Shown here piece after piece: positions 42,661 through 55,184 of a stretch of DNA of 64,000 bases (within the stretch, counting starts at the first letter, position 1; each line of letters starts with the position of its first letter). Origin of the DNA: Pholiota molesta (Eukaryota; Basidiomycota; Agaricomycetes; Agaricales; Strophariaceae); the NCBI GenBank assembly GCA_014925825.1, contig JACGCK010000205.1:1-64000 (forward strand). Direction: 5' to 3'. The notes below the pieces were generated by a model that saw nothing but the letters and a program-made list of their open reading frames with translations, did not search any database and had not been told where the DNA came from. The position numbers and the translations under genes were made by a program.

Positions 42661-45600
42661 TTAACCGCGTCGCTTTGCCCTGCCTTTTCTCTTGGCTACA
42701 GGGACCTGGTCAGATACTACAGCGACCTGAGGTTGCTCCTCCTCGACATATCCAATAGCAGTGATGTCATGGAACTGCTCAGCTTCTTCGACAGCGAGTT
42801 TGTCCTGGCGGTCCCAGCCATCCCAAATATCCTCTTCCATAGCACCTACCACATCCGCGTCCATGAGGTGGTGAGTGCTCAGATTAGCTGGCGTGGCGAG
42901 TGAAGACGCGGAGTCGGCGCTGGCGCCCTTGCGGGAAGCATCGTGAGAGATGGAAGCGTCGAGGGTATCGCGGCTTATGAAGTCTTCGTCCTCTTCATCG
43001 AATTCGAGTGGGACAGGACCAGAGAGGCTATCAGGACGAGCGACGAGTTGTGGAGAGCGTGTCTTGTGCATTTCCCTCCGCAACCTCCCGATACCTTCGC
43101 TCACTCCGTCGCCGATGCCTGACATCGTTCGTATAGGGATTGAGTTGCGGAAGGACTTGGGCTTCGCACCCGGAACGCCGTTGGGGTACATGGGAAGAAT
43201 CGTCGGTAGATTCGAGTTGTCGAAACTGCCGGAGATAGCGGAGGCAATGGGCTCGTCGAATGAGGATGACGCGCGTCTGATGTCGCGAGGAGACGAAAAG
43301 CCTTCAACGAATGCCGATTCACCGCCACCAGATGCGTACGCGCTGATTTCAACGGCCTTGCGCACTTCGATCTTCGCACCAGATATATCGAACTGATACC
43401 GACGGATAAGTGCATGATAATCCTCTCCCAAGGTATGGAAGGAGAATTGATGGGAAAGGTATAATGAACGAGGAAGAATCGTCGTGGAATTCGAACAGGT
43501 TGAGATTTCACCCTCGGAAAGCCAGCTAAAAAGTCATAGATATCAGAAATCGATACGAATAGAGGTACATGATGGAGGACTTACTCTCCGCCAGTAATAT
43601 TCTTCCGCAAGGCGTCCATCCTAATAGTACTGGGCAGAACAGGCGTCTTGATCTCCACCCAGTCTCTCCCGCGCTTCAAATCCCACGTCGCCTCCACGGT
43701 CTCCTTGCCTACCAGCTCCATCGGCGGTTCCTCCACCTTCGCAGAGGACGTCGATCGCCCGCTAGAAAGAGCACCAGCAGTGCCTCGAGTTGACGGCGAG
43801 GAACTAAGCCGGCCCGCTCCGCCCATCCCAGGCAGCGAGATGCTCGTTACGCCGAGGGCGTGTACAGAGGCTGCGACGCCGCCGATCCCTTGTTCCTTCT
43901 CCGGATGTTTGTCGATTGCCAAACGCCGAAGAGAGAGTACACCGTCGACGGGGTCGAACACGAGGAGGTCTTGGTAGTTCTTGGCGCGCTTCAGCTTCGG
44001 TGGCGAGAACGACGGGGAATGGCTAATGGGCGGCGGAGTGAATGGGAACATCAAGGTGGGCGAGGAGGCAACATCGGCAGGTGAGATGAACGTGAACGCG
44101 AGCGGCGCTCGCGTCTGCTCCGCGTTGGACTTCGTACCGCGCAGCCTCACCAACGGATGTAATGTCGTCAAACGGGGTTCCTATGGACGAAAGACGGTCA
44201 ATAATGTGCTGATTCATAATAACTGTGGCAAGTACGCACGATAACGTCCACATTCCTCACCCTTCCCTCCATATGACTCTTCACATCCCCCTTCCCACCG
44301 TAGGGATTGACCGCGAAGACGTGGATCGTCCTGTTCCGCGTGCCCATCGCCAGCCAGCGCCCATCCCGCGCCCAATCCAAGCCCTCCACCACAGCCGACG
44401 TTCGCCCACGGTACAAATCGTACACATGCGCCGCCCGCCGCCCCATCTCGCTCCGCAACTCAATATCGTCCAGCCCCACGGCAGCCGCCTCCAACGCCAC
44501 GGCGCGCGCGTGCAAGAGCACGCGCGGGGCGGGCTGCAGCTTGAACACGCGGACCGTATGCCCATCCTTGAGGACGGCCGCCACGCTGGTGCCGTCGTGC
44601 GCAAAGCTCAGATCGACGACGGGCCGGCTTCGCGAGGCGTTGAACTCGTCGACCCTCGTCGGCGCCGCCCCGGCTGGCCCACCGAGCAAGGGCGCGAGGT
44701 CGAGCACGGTGACGTAGTGCCCGCTCTCCGCGACGGGCCGCGTCGACGGCGCGACCGTCGTCAGATGCGGGTTCGGGCTGCCCGGCGTCGAGCCCCCGCT
44801 CGCCCCGCCGCCCCGCTCGCGCTGGTCCCACGCCGACAGCGTCGCGGTGTGCGAATAGCGCCGCTCCTTCCCTGCGTCCTCGCGCGGCGCCGCGCCATCG
44901 GTGTCCGGCGCGCTCCGCGACACCAGGCGCCCGCCACCCGCGCTGCCCGGGCTCGCGCTCGCCCCCCTCTGCCCTCCAACCACGGGTATCCCCGTCCTCC
45001 CACCCGCCCCGCTCCCAAAGGCGCCCACGCGCCCCTCCGGCCCGACCGCGCCCCCGCCCACGCGGCTCTTCGCGGCCTCGAGCGCCATCCCGCCGAGCAG
45101 CCGCATCCCGCTGAACACGCTCTCGCCAACGCGCAGCGCGGCGTGCCCGACGTCCGCCTGCGTCACGCCCGCGATGCGGCCGAGCGCGAAGGGCGAGGAT
45201 GACAGGCTGGAGGCGGCGTTGGACGACCCCGCGGAGGACGAGGAGAGACGGCGCGCTGCCGCCGCCGCCGCGGTGCTGGTGTTAGAGCCGGCGCTAGACG
45301 TGGGGCGCAGGGACGGCGATGAAGAGGAAGCCGGGGAGGGCGAGGCGAATGCGAGGAGGCGGTGGTGCAGCGCGAAGACCGGGTGCGGTGCGTCCGGGGG
45401 CGCGTCGGGCGTCGCCTTCCCGCCGGTGGTGTCGTGCGCGCCCGCGCTATGCGCGGCGCGGGTGTCTATAGATAGTCCTAGTGATACAGATGTCGATTGC
45501 GCGGTGTTGGATATTGCGTTTGTGATAGATATTGCGGAAGGTGAAGGGGTATGCGATAATGCGGGGGTGGCGTACGGCTCGAGATGCGCCGCGGTTATCA

Positions 45601-47178
45601 TATGAAGCGTATGGAAAGATGTTGAAGATAAGATATGTAGCGTTGGGGGTGTGGTAGTGCCCTGTGTAAAAGAAAAAAATTGGACGTCCGTTAAGTGACC
45701 GCCGAAGACCGGGAACGTAGATAAAGGATACTTACGATGACAATAAAATTCTGATTAGCTTTAAAATCCGATGCAAGCCCGGGCATGGGCCGCATCTTTA
45801 CAACTTGGTGGGTCTGAAGGGAATATACAACAAAAACGGATTGAGCCTCGTGCTCCCGCTCATTCTCGTCCACGCTCTCCAGCCTAGACACCAAAAGAAA
45901 ACCTCAGCGAAACCCCCATTCATGAAAAAGACAAAGAAGACGTACAACATCCCCAGCAAAGGGCGCTGCTCGCGCACCACGTCCTTCTCCCTCCCACTCG
46001 GCGGGTCGGGTAGCACGGCCGCGTGCACGACGCGCACGCGCTCGCCTCCTGCGGTCGCGTCCGACCCGCCGACCATCAGGGCCCACTCCTGTGTGTCGAG
46101 AGAGAGGTTGAACACCTCGCGCAGCGCGTTGAGGTCGGCGCAGTCCCACATCTGGAGGCCGGCTGGGTAGGCGAGGAGCAGGACACGGCTGTGAAGATGG
46201 ATGAATGATAAGCGCGGATTCTGGGATGACGAAGAACGAAAGATTCAAAGGACACGAAATAACATCGCGTGTAGATGACACGCAAACGTGGCAATGAGGT
46301 CGTACAAGGATAAAGTCCCAAAAAAATAACCCAAAAAGCACAGCAACTCACCGCCCATTTAGCCCATCCCACCTTGCCCACACCACCCTCTCCTCCCCCT
46401 CCCTTCCCCTCCTCCTCCTCCCTCCCGCATCCACACCCGCACCCGCCTGCGCATCACCACCCCCCCTGCTACGCGCCTGAATCTGCACCGCACCGACCCC
46501 GCGCCCAGCGACGGCGCCGACGCCCGCGGCCGCGCCGCGCCGGATGGCCTGTGCGAGCCCGGAGCCCATGAAGCGCGCCGGCGCTGGAGGCGGCGCTGGC
46601 GCCTGATATCGCGCTTGATTAGGGTGGGGCAAAGTGGGTGCATGGGGCACGGAGTGTGAGTGCCGATGCCGCGACGGCTGGTGCTGCTCCTGTTCTCGTT
46701 GCTGTTGCTGGTGCTGGTGATATTCTTGGTGGTCACCGTACCCCGCCCGCTCGCGCGCCGCCGGATGCGGCGGCGGCGGCGAGCGCGGGTAGCCGCCGTA
46801 CGCGTAGTACCCGCCCGCCGCGTCGTCGTCGTCGTCGTCCGGGGGCTCGTCACGTTCGTACGCGCGCTCGAGGTCCTGCGCCTGTGCGGCGGGGTAGCCG
46901 TGTGACCTCGCCCTCACATGATTCTGCGGGCGCTGCTGCTGCGGTGCATGGGGCGGTGGCGGCGATGCCGCGTACCCCCGCACCGTGCGCGCAAGCGCGT
47001 CGAACGTGGACGCGGCGGCCGCGGCCGCGGGGGCGTAGCGCGCTGCGTGCGGCTTGGGGGACGGGGCGACGATGGCGGGCCGTGGCGGAGCGGCGGAGAT
47101 GGATGTGGAGATGGAGCTGGTGCTGGTGGGGGGCGGGGCGTCAGTGAGTGTGCTCAGGATGTGTTGGAAGAAGGACAT
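42661..47178 (-). CDS. BCAS3-like WD40-repeat protein
   Basis: Six exons (47178-46352, 46188-45946, 45883-45736, 45661-44240, 44180-43585, 43525-42661) join in frame to 1366 residues. The first 275 residues are low-complexity (Ala, Pro, His, Gln). WD-type strands follow: RVLLLAYPAGLQMWDC near 277, a second near 380-405, then after a 300-residue Ala/Ser/Gly-rich insert RPVVDLSFAHDGTSVAAV near 750 and VVEGLDWARDGRWLAMGTRNRTIHVFAVNPYGG near 830-865. The latter is the signature part of BCAS3 family propellers, which are related to Atg18/PROPPINs. The C-terminal region (EPRLTTLHPLVRLR, TWDLKRGRDWVEIKTP) fits the BCAS3 domain. Animal BCAS3 acts at autophagosome formation sites; a similar role here is inference. 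The start at 47178 (MSFFQHIL) is chosen because upstream codons lack conservation clues; an in-frame ATG at 47355 and upstream exons are possible. Confidence 0.78.
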
Positions 47179-47510
47179 GGGGGGTGGAGAAAGATAGAGC
47201 AACGACGACGAAAGATCGAGTCTTGGTGGTAGTACTGAAGTACTAACAATATGTACGAGAAAGACGCTCGAGGTATATCCTCGTGGAACACGTGCAGGCC
47301 ACCCATTCTGCAAAAGCAGAGTAGATCGTGCATGGAGAAACGCTGCGATCACCAAAGGCTAATAACTCAAACATACAAAAGCAGAGCCTCATTCATTCCC
47401 ACCTCACTGCATTGGTATGCACAGGATGAATACAAGGAACGAGATCCGAGGATGACATCACTGCACCCCCAGATGCACTGGCCCTCCCCGAATATGGGCA
47501 CATTCGGCGC

Positions 47511-48199
47511 TTAACACCAAGTACATTGGGGATGTAACCCACAAAAAGGGCACCGTGTCCAAGAATAGCCCCACACGAACATAAAAAGAACCCCAGAAGA
47601 AGCTCGTTCGAACGAAATGAGATACGCACCCAACAAACGTGGGCGCCCGCGTACCCCCGCGAAGCCGCCGCCCTGCACACCCCCCTCGTCCGCGTCGTCG
47701 TTCAAGGTATGCTCGTGCTGGTAGCGCGCCGGCACGGGCAGCGGGGGCGGGGAGGAGTCGTCCGGGAGCCGCGCCTCCCGGTAGGGCGGCGAGCGGTACA
47801 CGGTGCTGCTCCCGGGACCGTCGTCCTCATTACTGCTGAGGACGGTGGAGGCCACCATCGCGTCGCCGGGCTGCGTGTAGGAGAGGTCGGCGTGCGTGAA
47901 GGACAGCAGCGCCGGCGGTGGGGTGGGGGTATCGAAGTCTATGAGGTGCGCGTTGCCGTTGCTATCGTCGGCGGCGTCGGCGAAGTTCAGGAGGCCCGCG
48001 CCTGACCCAGCACCAGTTGGACGCTGGGGGATGGTGATGTGCTCCTCCGGGAGCGGCGTGGGCAGCTGTGTCGGGGCGTAAAGGTGATTGGGGGAGAAGC
48101 TCGTTGTTGCTGTGGGGTGTGTCGCGCGTCGTTGTCGTCGTCGTGTCTACGGATAGGGGCGGATTTGCGGGCATGGTTGCGGGAGGAGCGAGAGGGCAT
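47511..48199 (-). other. Coding-like region upstream of the BCAS3-like gene, possible 5' exon or separate gene
   Basis: From about 48110 to 47640 the minus strand has an open frame with acidic/proline-rich character (LLNFADAADD, LIDFDTPTPPPALLSF, SSPPPLPVPARYQHEH) ending at a donor-like GGTGCGTATC. An ATG in another frame lies at 48199 (MPSRSSRNHARK). No intron that joins the two frames was found. An acceptor-like TTTGCAG lies near 47310, in frame with the BCAS3 exon through residue NGWPARVP. So this could be an N-terminal extension of that gene. Confidence 0.35.
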
Positions 48200-49950
48200 T
48201 AAAGATGGAATTTAAAATGGCTGCAAGAAAGGGCTGGTCGTCGGGAACTATGTTAGGAGAGAACTTTAGATAGATAGTGATAACGCACGATGAGTCAGAA
48301 CCGCCTGCAATGGCAGCGTGTCCGTTTCCTGTGTATAAGAAGTTCCGTAAGATGGTCTTGGGCAACCGAATGCCAGACCAGGTATGGGGAGGGAGTATAA
48401 TAATAAGAGGGGAGCGCTGGTATGTTTGGAGGATGTTGGCTACTGCTGGTGTGGGGAGCAGGAGCAACCCTCTCCTGCCCTGCCGTCCCCGCTATCTAGT
48501 CGGCCCTCGCCTTTTCCGGTAATGTCATGTGCCGTCACATCATATCGCGTCACACGCCTGCGATGTTCGAATTCGTAGGCCGTCCTTCTTTCTTCCCTCC
48601 CATGCTCCTCTATCTTCCCTCTCTATCAGTCTTCTGCGAGTCACTGTGAGATATCGGTGGCCCACAGCTTGTTCTTGCGCACCCACGAGCACGAGGAAGG
48701 AAAGATAGGTGGACGCCAGTTGTCACATCGCCACCGTCCAAGCCTCGTTTCAGCGTAGTGTAGCACCCATTGTATGCCTTTCCTTTCACTATTCTCCTTT
48801 TGTCTCGTCTTATGACTTTACCCCACAGATGTACTTGTATCCCTGTAGATCCAACGGCAACTATAACTTTCCGAGACACTAATCAAGCGCCGCTCTGCTC
48901 GTTCCTTGATTGATTGAGTACGTTGATCGTCCCGCACCCTATTCGCACTACCGCAGTCATCATCAGAATGAACAGCGCCCCTCCCGCGGCAAATTGTCCT
49001 CAACAACTTCGGCACCGCCAGCTACTCGACCACCATCGGATAAACCCCGCCTCGTACGTCCTCTCATCTAGCTTTACCCCGCCATGCTACCTTATCACCC
49101 AACGGACTCTGGAACGGCCGTATTCGCGCCATGCGACGTCGCCCGTTCATGCTCCGTATCCGAGACCAGCAGCGCGCATGATGTACATATTCACACTGTC
49201 CGACGTCCTCCGCGTCCGTGCATACGGCGCGTGAGCTCGCTGAGGACAATGCCTGCTTTCCTGACGCGCATCTTCCCAGACTCGGCTGCGTGCTTCGTAT
49301 CTGGAATCCATCGCTCATATCTCTACTGTTTGCCGTTTAGGTGCCATGGTCGTACCCAATGGAAGTTGACGCTACGCTGAAATAAACGTGAGTTGATTTA
49401 TGTATATCCTTTCTCCAGTGCATTCCTATTCTTTCTTTCGTCGTCGAGCATCGTTGAATATGATGACAACACTTTTTACTGTACCACGAGTACGCCTGTC
49501 CACGGACGCGCGTCCTGTGAGTTGATCTTACTACAACGGTATCTGACCTATCACTCGAACTTCCTTTTTTCTTTTCTTTTTTTCTTTCTTCTCTTTCCGC
49601 GTTTGGATCAACGATAACTGACGAGACTACTGCCCGCTCTAGATGGCTGATATCGCGAGACTTCATTGCTCGAGCTCGCTTGATATATCACGATATTGTG
49701 TACCTCGTGAATATAAATAAAACATCTTTCTCTCAAATTCGTTCGTTTTGTCTCTCTATCGCTAAGACGTTCAACGGTCTCCGTCGCTAGAACATACACG
49801 ATGGAACCCGTCCCTTCGCGACACAACGCATTCCCCGTCGCGCGATTCCTTCCACGTCTTACGCTCGCCCACCAGGTTGACATACATAGCCTTTCCATTG
49901 GGAGGCGATGTTCGAGCACCAAACATGCCTTTCGTAGGATGTTATACATG
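48200..49950. other. Intergenic, no gene recognised
   Basis: Pyrimidine-rich tracts (49560-49600) and short open frames only. The ATG at 48968 with a following GTACGT donor could start a small gene, but nothing downstream supports it. Confidence 0.4.
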
Positions 49951-49959
49951 GGCTATTCC

Positions 49960-50850
49960 TTGTGAACGTTGCCAGATCCAAATCAGCTTCGGTACCCCGG
50001 TGGAGACTTGGATACCGAACAGCCTGAGGATCGCAATCTTCGCATTCGCGAATGCGGTGCAGCAACCCAGACGGGCAAGAATTATAATAGTATTAGTATA
50101 GTAGTTATGAGTATCATCGAAAGCTCGTGTCCTCGAGCGACGAGCCACGAGAGAGCGAGGAATCCAGTGAAGCCCATGTCCTCGAGCCAATGCGGTGCGG
50201 ATAAGGCGGGGCGGGAACGAACGGTGACTTTCGCTGCCGCTGACGCGTGCACCATGCATCCGACATCTGAGTCGATATTTATCAATATTACCTGCACAAG
50301 CTTCCCATCGCACGCAAGTTACAGTGGACTCGTACGTGTGCGCGCTCTCAATGTTGCATGACGCTCAAATTTTGAACCCAGGATAAGTACATTGAAAGCT
50401 ACAACGCACAAATAAATCGCTGGGATATACGCGCGGGAAAATGTGCCCCCGCGAACCAATGCATTCGCCCGAAACACCAAGGGTTCAAACACTGAAACGC
50501 TTGGCAGGCGATGAATCCATCCCTTCTGGACGTTTCCAGATCTAAATAATCTTCAATTAAACACCCCCCATGGAGTCTTGAATACCAGACAGGATCGCGT
50601 TCTTCGCAATCACTAATGTGGGGCAGCAGCTAGACAAGTACCGATTGTTTTTAGTGGATCGTGTCATTGAAAAACCCTTGTCGTGGAGACGCGGCGAGGG
50701 AGCGGACGAGGCGGGAACGGCAAATGTCGCTGCCACTGACGCGTGCACTATGCATCCGACGTTCGAGTCATGATTACGACCTACACAAGCTTTCCGTTAC
50801 ACGCAACAGTGGGCAGCGGGCTTTGTACGTACGAATGACGTGAGCTCTCA
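49960..50850 (+). repeat. Tandem duplication of about 350 bp (49980-50330 and 50560-50850)
   Basis: Both halves contain, in order, GGATCGC(A/G)(A/T)TCTTCGCA, a GCAGCA block, CGGGAACG, TCGCTGCC(G/A)CTGACGCGTGCAC and TATGCATCCGAC. No protein is conserved between the copies. Confidence 0.65.
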
Positions 50851-50854
50851 ATGT

Positions 50855-51500
50855 CGCGTGAAAGTACTCAAACTTTTGAACTCACGATCCATTGCCAGTG
50901 TACTATGTAGCGGTAAAAATTACAACAGTTCTGGCACTGGAGTCCTGGGTCGCAAGTTGCTCAATCCTGCGATTATATACACCGCGGTGGGGCCACGAAT
51001 TCGTAGGTTCAATATTGCTATAAGTATACCATCGCGAACCGATCATTCGAAGTTGTTGAGTCTTGAAAGCAATGAGGAGTTCCTCTCATGGCAAATGAAG
51101 TTCTCTTTCATTAGGCGGGACGTTGATATAGGCCATGCGTGCCTCCTGGTGTCAGTCATTGTAAATCGACGCAAAAAATAATTGGCTTTTTTTGGGGGGT
51201 CACTACTTGACGGTCGCTGTTTGAGAACTGGCACGTAAATCGATATTCCACCTCCCCAAACTGGCAATGCCCGCATGTGGGCTCCGTACGAACGCAACTT
51301 CAAAGGGCTGAGTCCCTTAGACTTCAGAGAACGTCACCTAGTACCCGGTCCGAACTTCGAAGACCAAGATAGAAATTGACATCGTGGGCGTTGCAGCTGC
51401 AATAATAGCCATGATCTCATGGTTTCGTCGTGGAATGATATAAATTATGAAGCATTGACAGCACACTATCTGATTGCAACCGTCGGAAAATCCCCATACA
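50855..51500. other. Intergenic upstream of the 51.5-kb F-box gene
   Basis: No gene recognised. Short open frames only. Confidence 0.4.
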
Positions 51501-51507
51501 ACGAATC

Positions 51508-52862
51508 ATGTCGTCGGCTGCAGCGACTGGCATTTCTGATGTGCCCACCGAAATCCTCGAGAAAATCCTGGACTTACTGCACGATGATGCTGCCGCACTC
51601 TACTCAGCGAGCCTCGTCGCCCGCAGCTGGGTATCTGCCCCCCGATACCACATGTTCCATCGGACGATCATCAAAGAAATAGACATGCCATTCCGGGGCA
51701 CAATGATGCTCCAGGAGAACGTGGAATCCTTTATTTCCCTGTCCCAATCGCGCTACTGCACGATCCTCCCCGCTATGCGCTGCGTGGTGCTCTGTATTCC
51801 GTCGATGTGGCTGGACGAGGTGATCAAAGTGTTGGCCCGCGCGGAAGCGCTCTCCCAGGTCGTGTTCATCAAAATCGTCGATTCATCGCCTCCGCCGTCG
51901 TGGATGGCGCGGATGCTCCCCAATATCCATGATTTTACATACAACACATTGTCATCGTCTACCTTTACCGAGGACGGGTGGCGCCTCCTCGCCTCCTTTG
52001 CGCATCTTCGTGCGCTCGCTGTATACACCATTTGCGATAAAGCCATGACATTCCCACGCGACGTGCCCAGATCGGCGTTTTGCCACATCACCACCATTCA
52101 GCTGAGGCTATTGCAATCCGAGGAGCTCTTCGAGTGGATGAACAGCTTGGTAGGGTCCCCGCTGACCCGCGTGGAGACGCTGGATCTGAAGATATTCTGC
52201 GCCTCGCACAAAGGCTGGGGAGCCGTCCAGGCGCTGAACGCTTTCTTGAACAAGAATTCAAAGACGATGAAGCACCTCAGTGTGGTCATAGACTACACCG
52301 GAAGAATTCCCGGCGAGGAGCTTCTTTCCACCGACGGTGCGCGTCCTTTCTGCCCCATTCCATTGATAGAATAAATAAATAATCGAGTCGGTGGTTAATA
52401 GATATCGACCTGAGCCCATTGACCAACCTCCGTTCGCTCTTCCTGCAAACGCACGATATGGATGCCGTCTGCGCGTCTATCTCATCCCTCACCTCTCCGC
52501 TGGTGGAGTCCCTGACGGTCTACACCGCGCACTGGTTCCCGGACGAGTGTCATTTCGACAGCCAACTCGAATGTTACTGCGACTTCCACGACCTCTTCAC
52601 GAAGCTCGCCCGGATCATGGACGGGAAGCAGTTCGCGGCCGGGTCCCAGATGCTACGTGTAAAGGCCACGAAACAGCCGCGGATGCAGGGGCTGTGGTGG
52701 CCGTTGGAGTTTCTGGACATCAGATGGACTCAGCGCGGTGTTCTGGCGTTGTCCAAGGAACTCTGCGGCCGCGAGGCACAGCGCAATACGTTTCTCGATT
52801 TCATGCCTCTCCTATGGGAACCACCGCTTAATAGATCTGGGCGCCCGATATTCCTTCGATGA
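51508..52862 (+). CDS. F-box protein, single gene unrelated to the array
   Basis: Two exons (51508-52336, 52402-52862) separated by a 65-nt intron encode 429 residues. Starts MSSAAATGISDVPTEILEKILDLL, a compact F-box (residues 9-50, SARSWVSAP-type turn written here as SLVARSWVSAPRYHMFHRT) characteristic of agaric F-box proteins with a C-terminal leucine-rich scaffold. Later segments (LTRVETLDLKIFCA, LTNLRSLFLQTHD, PLEFLDIRW) are irregular leucine-rich repeats. Without the intron the frame stops at 52374; splicing from GACG|GTGCGC to TTAATAG keeps it. The product is expected to be a substrate receptor of an SCF ubiquitin ligase; the target is unknown. Confidence 0.82.
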
Positions 52863-53145
52863 GTCGTTATGTACATATGTGTGTAACAGTATTTCAGCTC
52901 TATGATTGGAAACCGGGAAATATATTCTTGACATGGGCCTGGCTTGATCCGCCAGATGAGTATGAACGACATATTTCTCACTGAAAAGAAGGCATTTGCT
53001 ATATTTTTTTGAAATCTTACAACGTTCGTTGAGCTGTCGATGCGCAGCACTCACTGGCTATCATAAAAAGGCAGTACTCGATTGAAATTGGGATGTCATC
53101 GTCATCGCCATGCAGTTGTCACGCTGATCATTTATCATTTGTGTA

Positions 53146-54806
53146 TCAATCTCGTACTAGTACTACACCACCACTTTTGAACCGAGTTCTGGGAGGCTGT
53201 GTAGTCGAAGAGACGCCCATATCTATGTCGATGGTAAACGCGTTGGTCGATGCGAACCTCTGCCTCGTGAGGGATAACATCAAAGAAATGGAATCGACGA
53301 CATCGTCGAAGTCAACTGGATGTTCGCGAGTCGTCCAAGAATCAGCATCGTCGGAAAACGTAGGCCTAGTATCATCTACGACAGAAGGATCAGCATCGGA
53401 ATCCGCGCTCCCACCATCCGTGTCCAGCTCAGATCGTGCTGCAGAAAACTCACCGGACGAGGATAAAGGATCATCAACATCTTTGCTTGGACCATCCACC
53501 TCCATCTCGCTGGCCGCTCGTGACCGCATCTCGGACGCCCAGACGCGCATCTCCTCCATGTCCTCCTCGCGCACGACATCCACGCCCACCCCGTTGTCCG
53601 AGCTGTCCGAATACGCCACCCGCGCATACTCCGGGATCGCCACGCGCACGCGCACGCGCTCCAGGGCCGGGATCGCCACGCGCACGCGCACGCGCTCCAG
53701 GGCCGGGAACCAGCCGGCGCTCGCGAGGATCAAGTCCAGAGTGGCGAGCGGCGACCAGCGGCTCCCGTCCTCCAAGTTCTCGACACAGCCGCCCGCCGGG
53801 AACCACGCGGTGAGGTGGGAGATGAGGTAGAACCTGTAGAATGCGTCGAGGGTGACTTCGAGGGTGTGGATCCGGGGTGGGGCGGTGCGGAGGAGGGAGC
53901 ACCAGGAGGAGAGGGCGTCGGGGTGCACGGGGAGGTCGTCGCGGATGAGGATGGTGATGCGGAGGGTGTGGAGGTGCGTCAGCGGGGCGAGCGAGATCGC
54001 GGCGGGCAGGATGATGGGCGCTATTTCGGGTAAGAGAGCTGTTTGTTTTGTGAGGTTGATATTTGATAGAGGGCGGATAGCGTAGTAGAGACGTGCGTAC
54101 TTGAGTTGAAGCCGAATGGATCTTTGGGACTTTTATGTCTATATCGCTCGCGAATATCTAAGGTCCTGAGGTGGTCGTGTGCTTGATGGATTATATGCCA
54201 GATCGGAAGGAGGTTGGCAGGCATGATATCGACTGTCAAGCTACGGAGTTGGGTGAAGTCGAAGTGATGTTGAGCATCGTCCGCTGGGTCATGACAGTCG
54301 ACTTGGGGATCGTCAGGAAATAGGGATTCATTGCGTTCATGCTCGACGACGTGATCCGAGTGCAACAACATGTGTACTAACACCTTGTCAGAATCTATAA
54401 TGCAAAGTTTCCGTAGCTTGATCGCTATGGAATGCTGGGGTGCCTGCAAGGCTTTTTCGAAGAGCAAAAGACGATTGAAGTCTTCGTAGATGTCTTCTAT
54501 GTCGACATCTGAGTCGTCATCGCTGTCCCGCTCTGGGTCCAAATCTTGAAAGTTGGCGTAAGGATTTTCGTCCCGCACTTCGAACGCGCTAAGATGCCGC
54601 CACTTTGAAAGTGGGAGGAATGGAACCATTTCCCCCCAAACAGCAAAGGAAGTTATGTACGTTTGGTCATCGTCGTCGCCGAGATCGGCAAGAAAGATAT
54701 CGATGATTTCTACCAAAACGTCGTAGGGCAGGCAAGGTGTTTGAAAGAGCGGGTCGTCCATCGTTGTTGGTTGTGGTAAAGATTGGTCAAAATGAACAAT
54801 GGCCAA
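53146..54806 (-). CDS. F-box-like protein with leucine-rich and acidic C-terminal region
   Basis: Two exons (54806-54101, 54020-53146) with an 80-nt intron give 526 residues, or 511 if translation starts at the second ATG (54761, MDDPLFQT). The F-box-like start is CLPYDVLVEIIDIFL. Two segments (LRSLTVDIMPANLLPIW, LTHLHTLRITILIRDD) show the spacing of F-box leucine-rich repeats. An acidic Ser/Asp-rich stretch fills the last third. A 36-bp in-frame tandem duplication (ALERVRVRVAIP twice) lies at 53639-53710. Function beyond a likely SCF adaptor cannot be read from the sequence. Confidence 0.72.
53639..53710 (-). repeat. 36-bp coding tandem repeat (two units)
   Basis: Units 53639-53674 and 53675-53710 differ at one base near the end of the unit (ATC versus AAC). 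They add 12 residues to the F-box-like protein without breaking frame. Confidence 0.9.
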
Positions 54807-55184
54807 ATCCTGTAACGTATTTCGCGCGAAAGCGTCATAAAGAAAAGAGGTTCGCGTGCGCCGCGCGTTCCTTGCGCGCGGACAGAGCGTGTGAAATTAT
54901 TACGGCAGCCGAACCGGCTGGGTGGATTGTACCAAGTTTGTGTTTTCTCCATAAACCACGTCCTTCGACGTCTCCGACATTCTCTGGCCGTCGAGCTCAC
55001 TGGTAAGTCGATTGCGCATGCCATGAATCAGAGCCTCATCCTGATGCTTTCCAATTGCAAGAACGCGACGGCTGCTAGGTGCCCAAAATTTCAACAACGC
55101 ATCGCGTTGACTTTGCACTGTACGTCGACTGCGCTTCGGCGAATCTCTGGTCCCTGATACACGTCTTCACCCCAGAAACCACCC

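Noticed and set aside
44225..45202. Long plus-strand open frame opposite the BCAS3-like gene
   Set aside because: Arginine/proline-rich shadow of the GC-rich coding exon on the minus strand.
46638..47147. Plus-strand arginine/alanine-rich open frame
   Set aside because: Antisense to the low-complexity first exon of the BCAS3-like gene.
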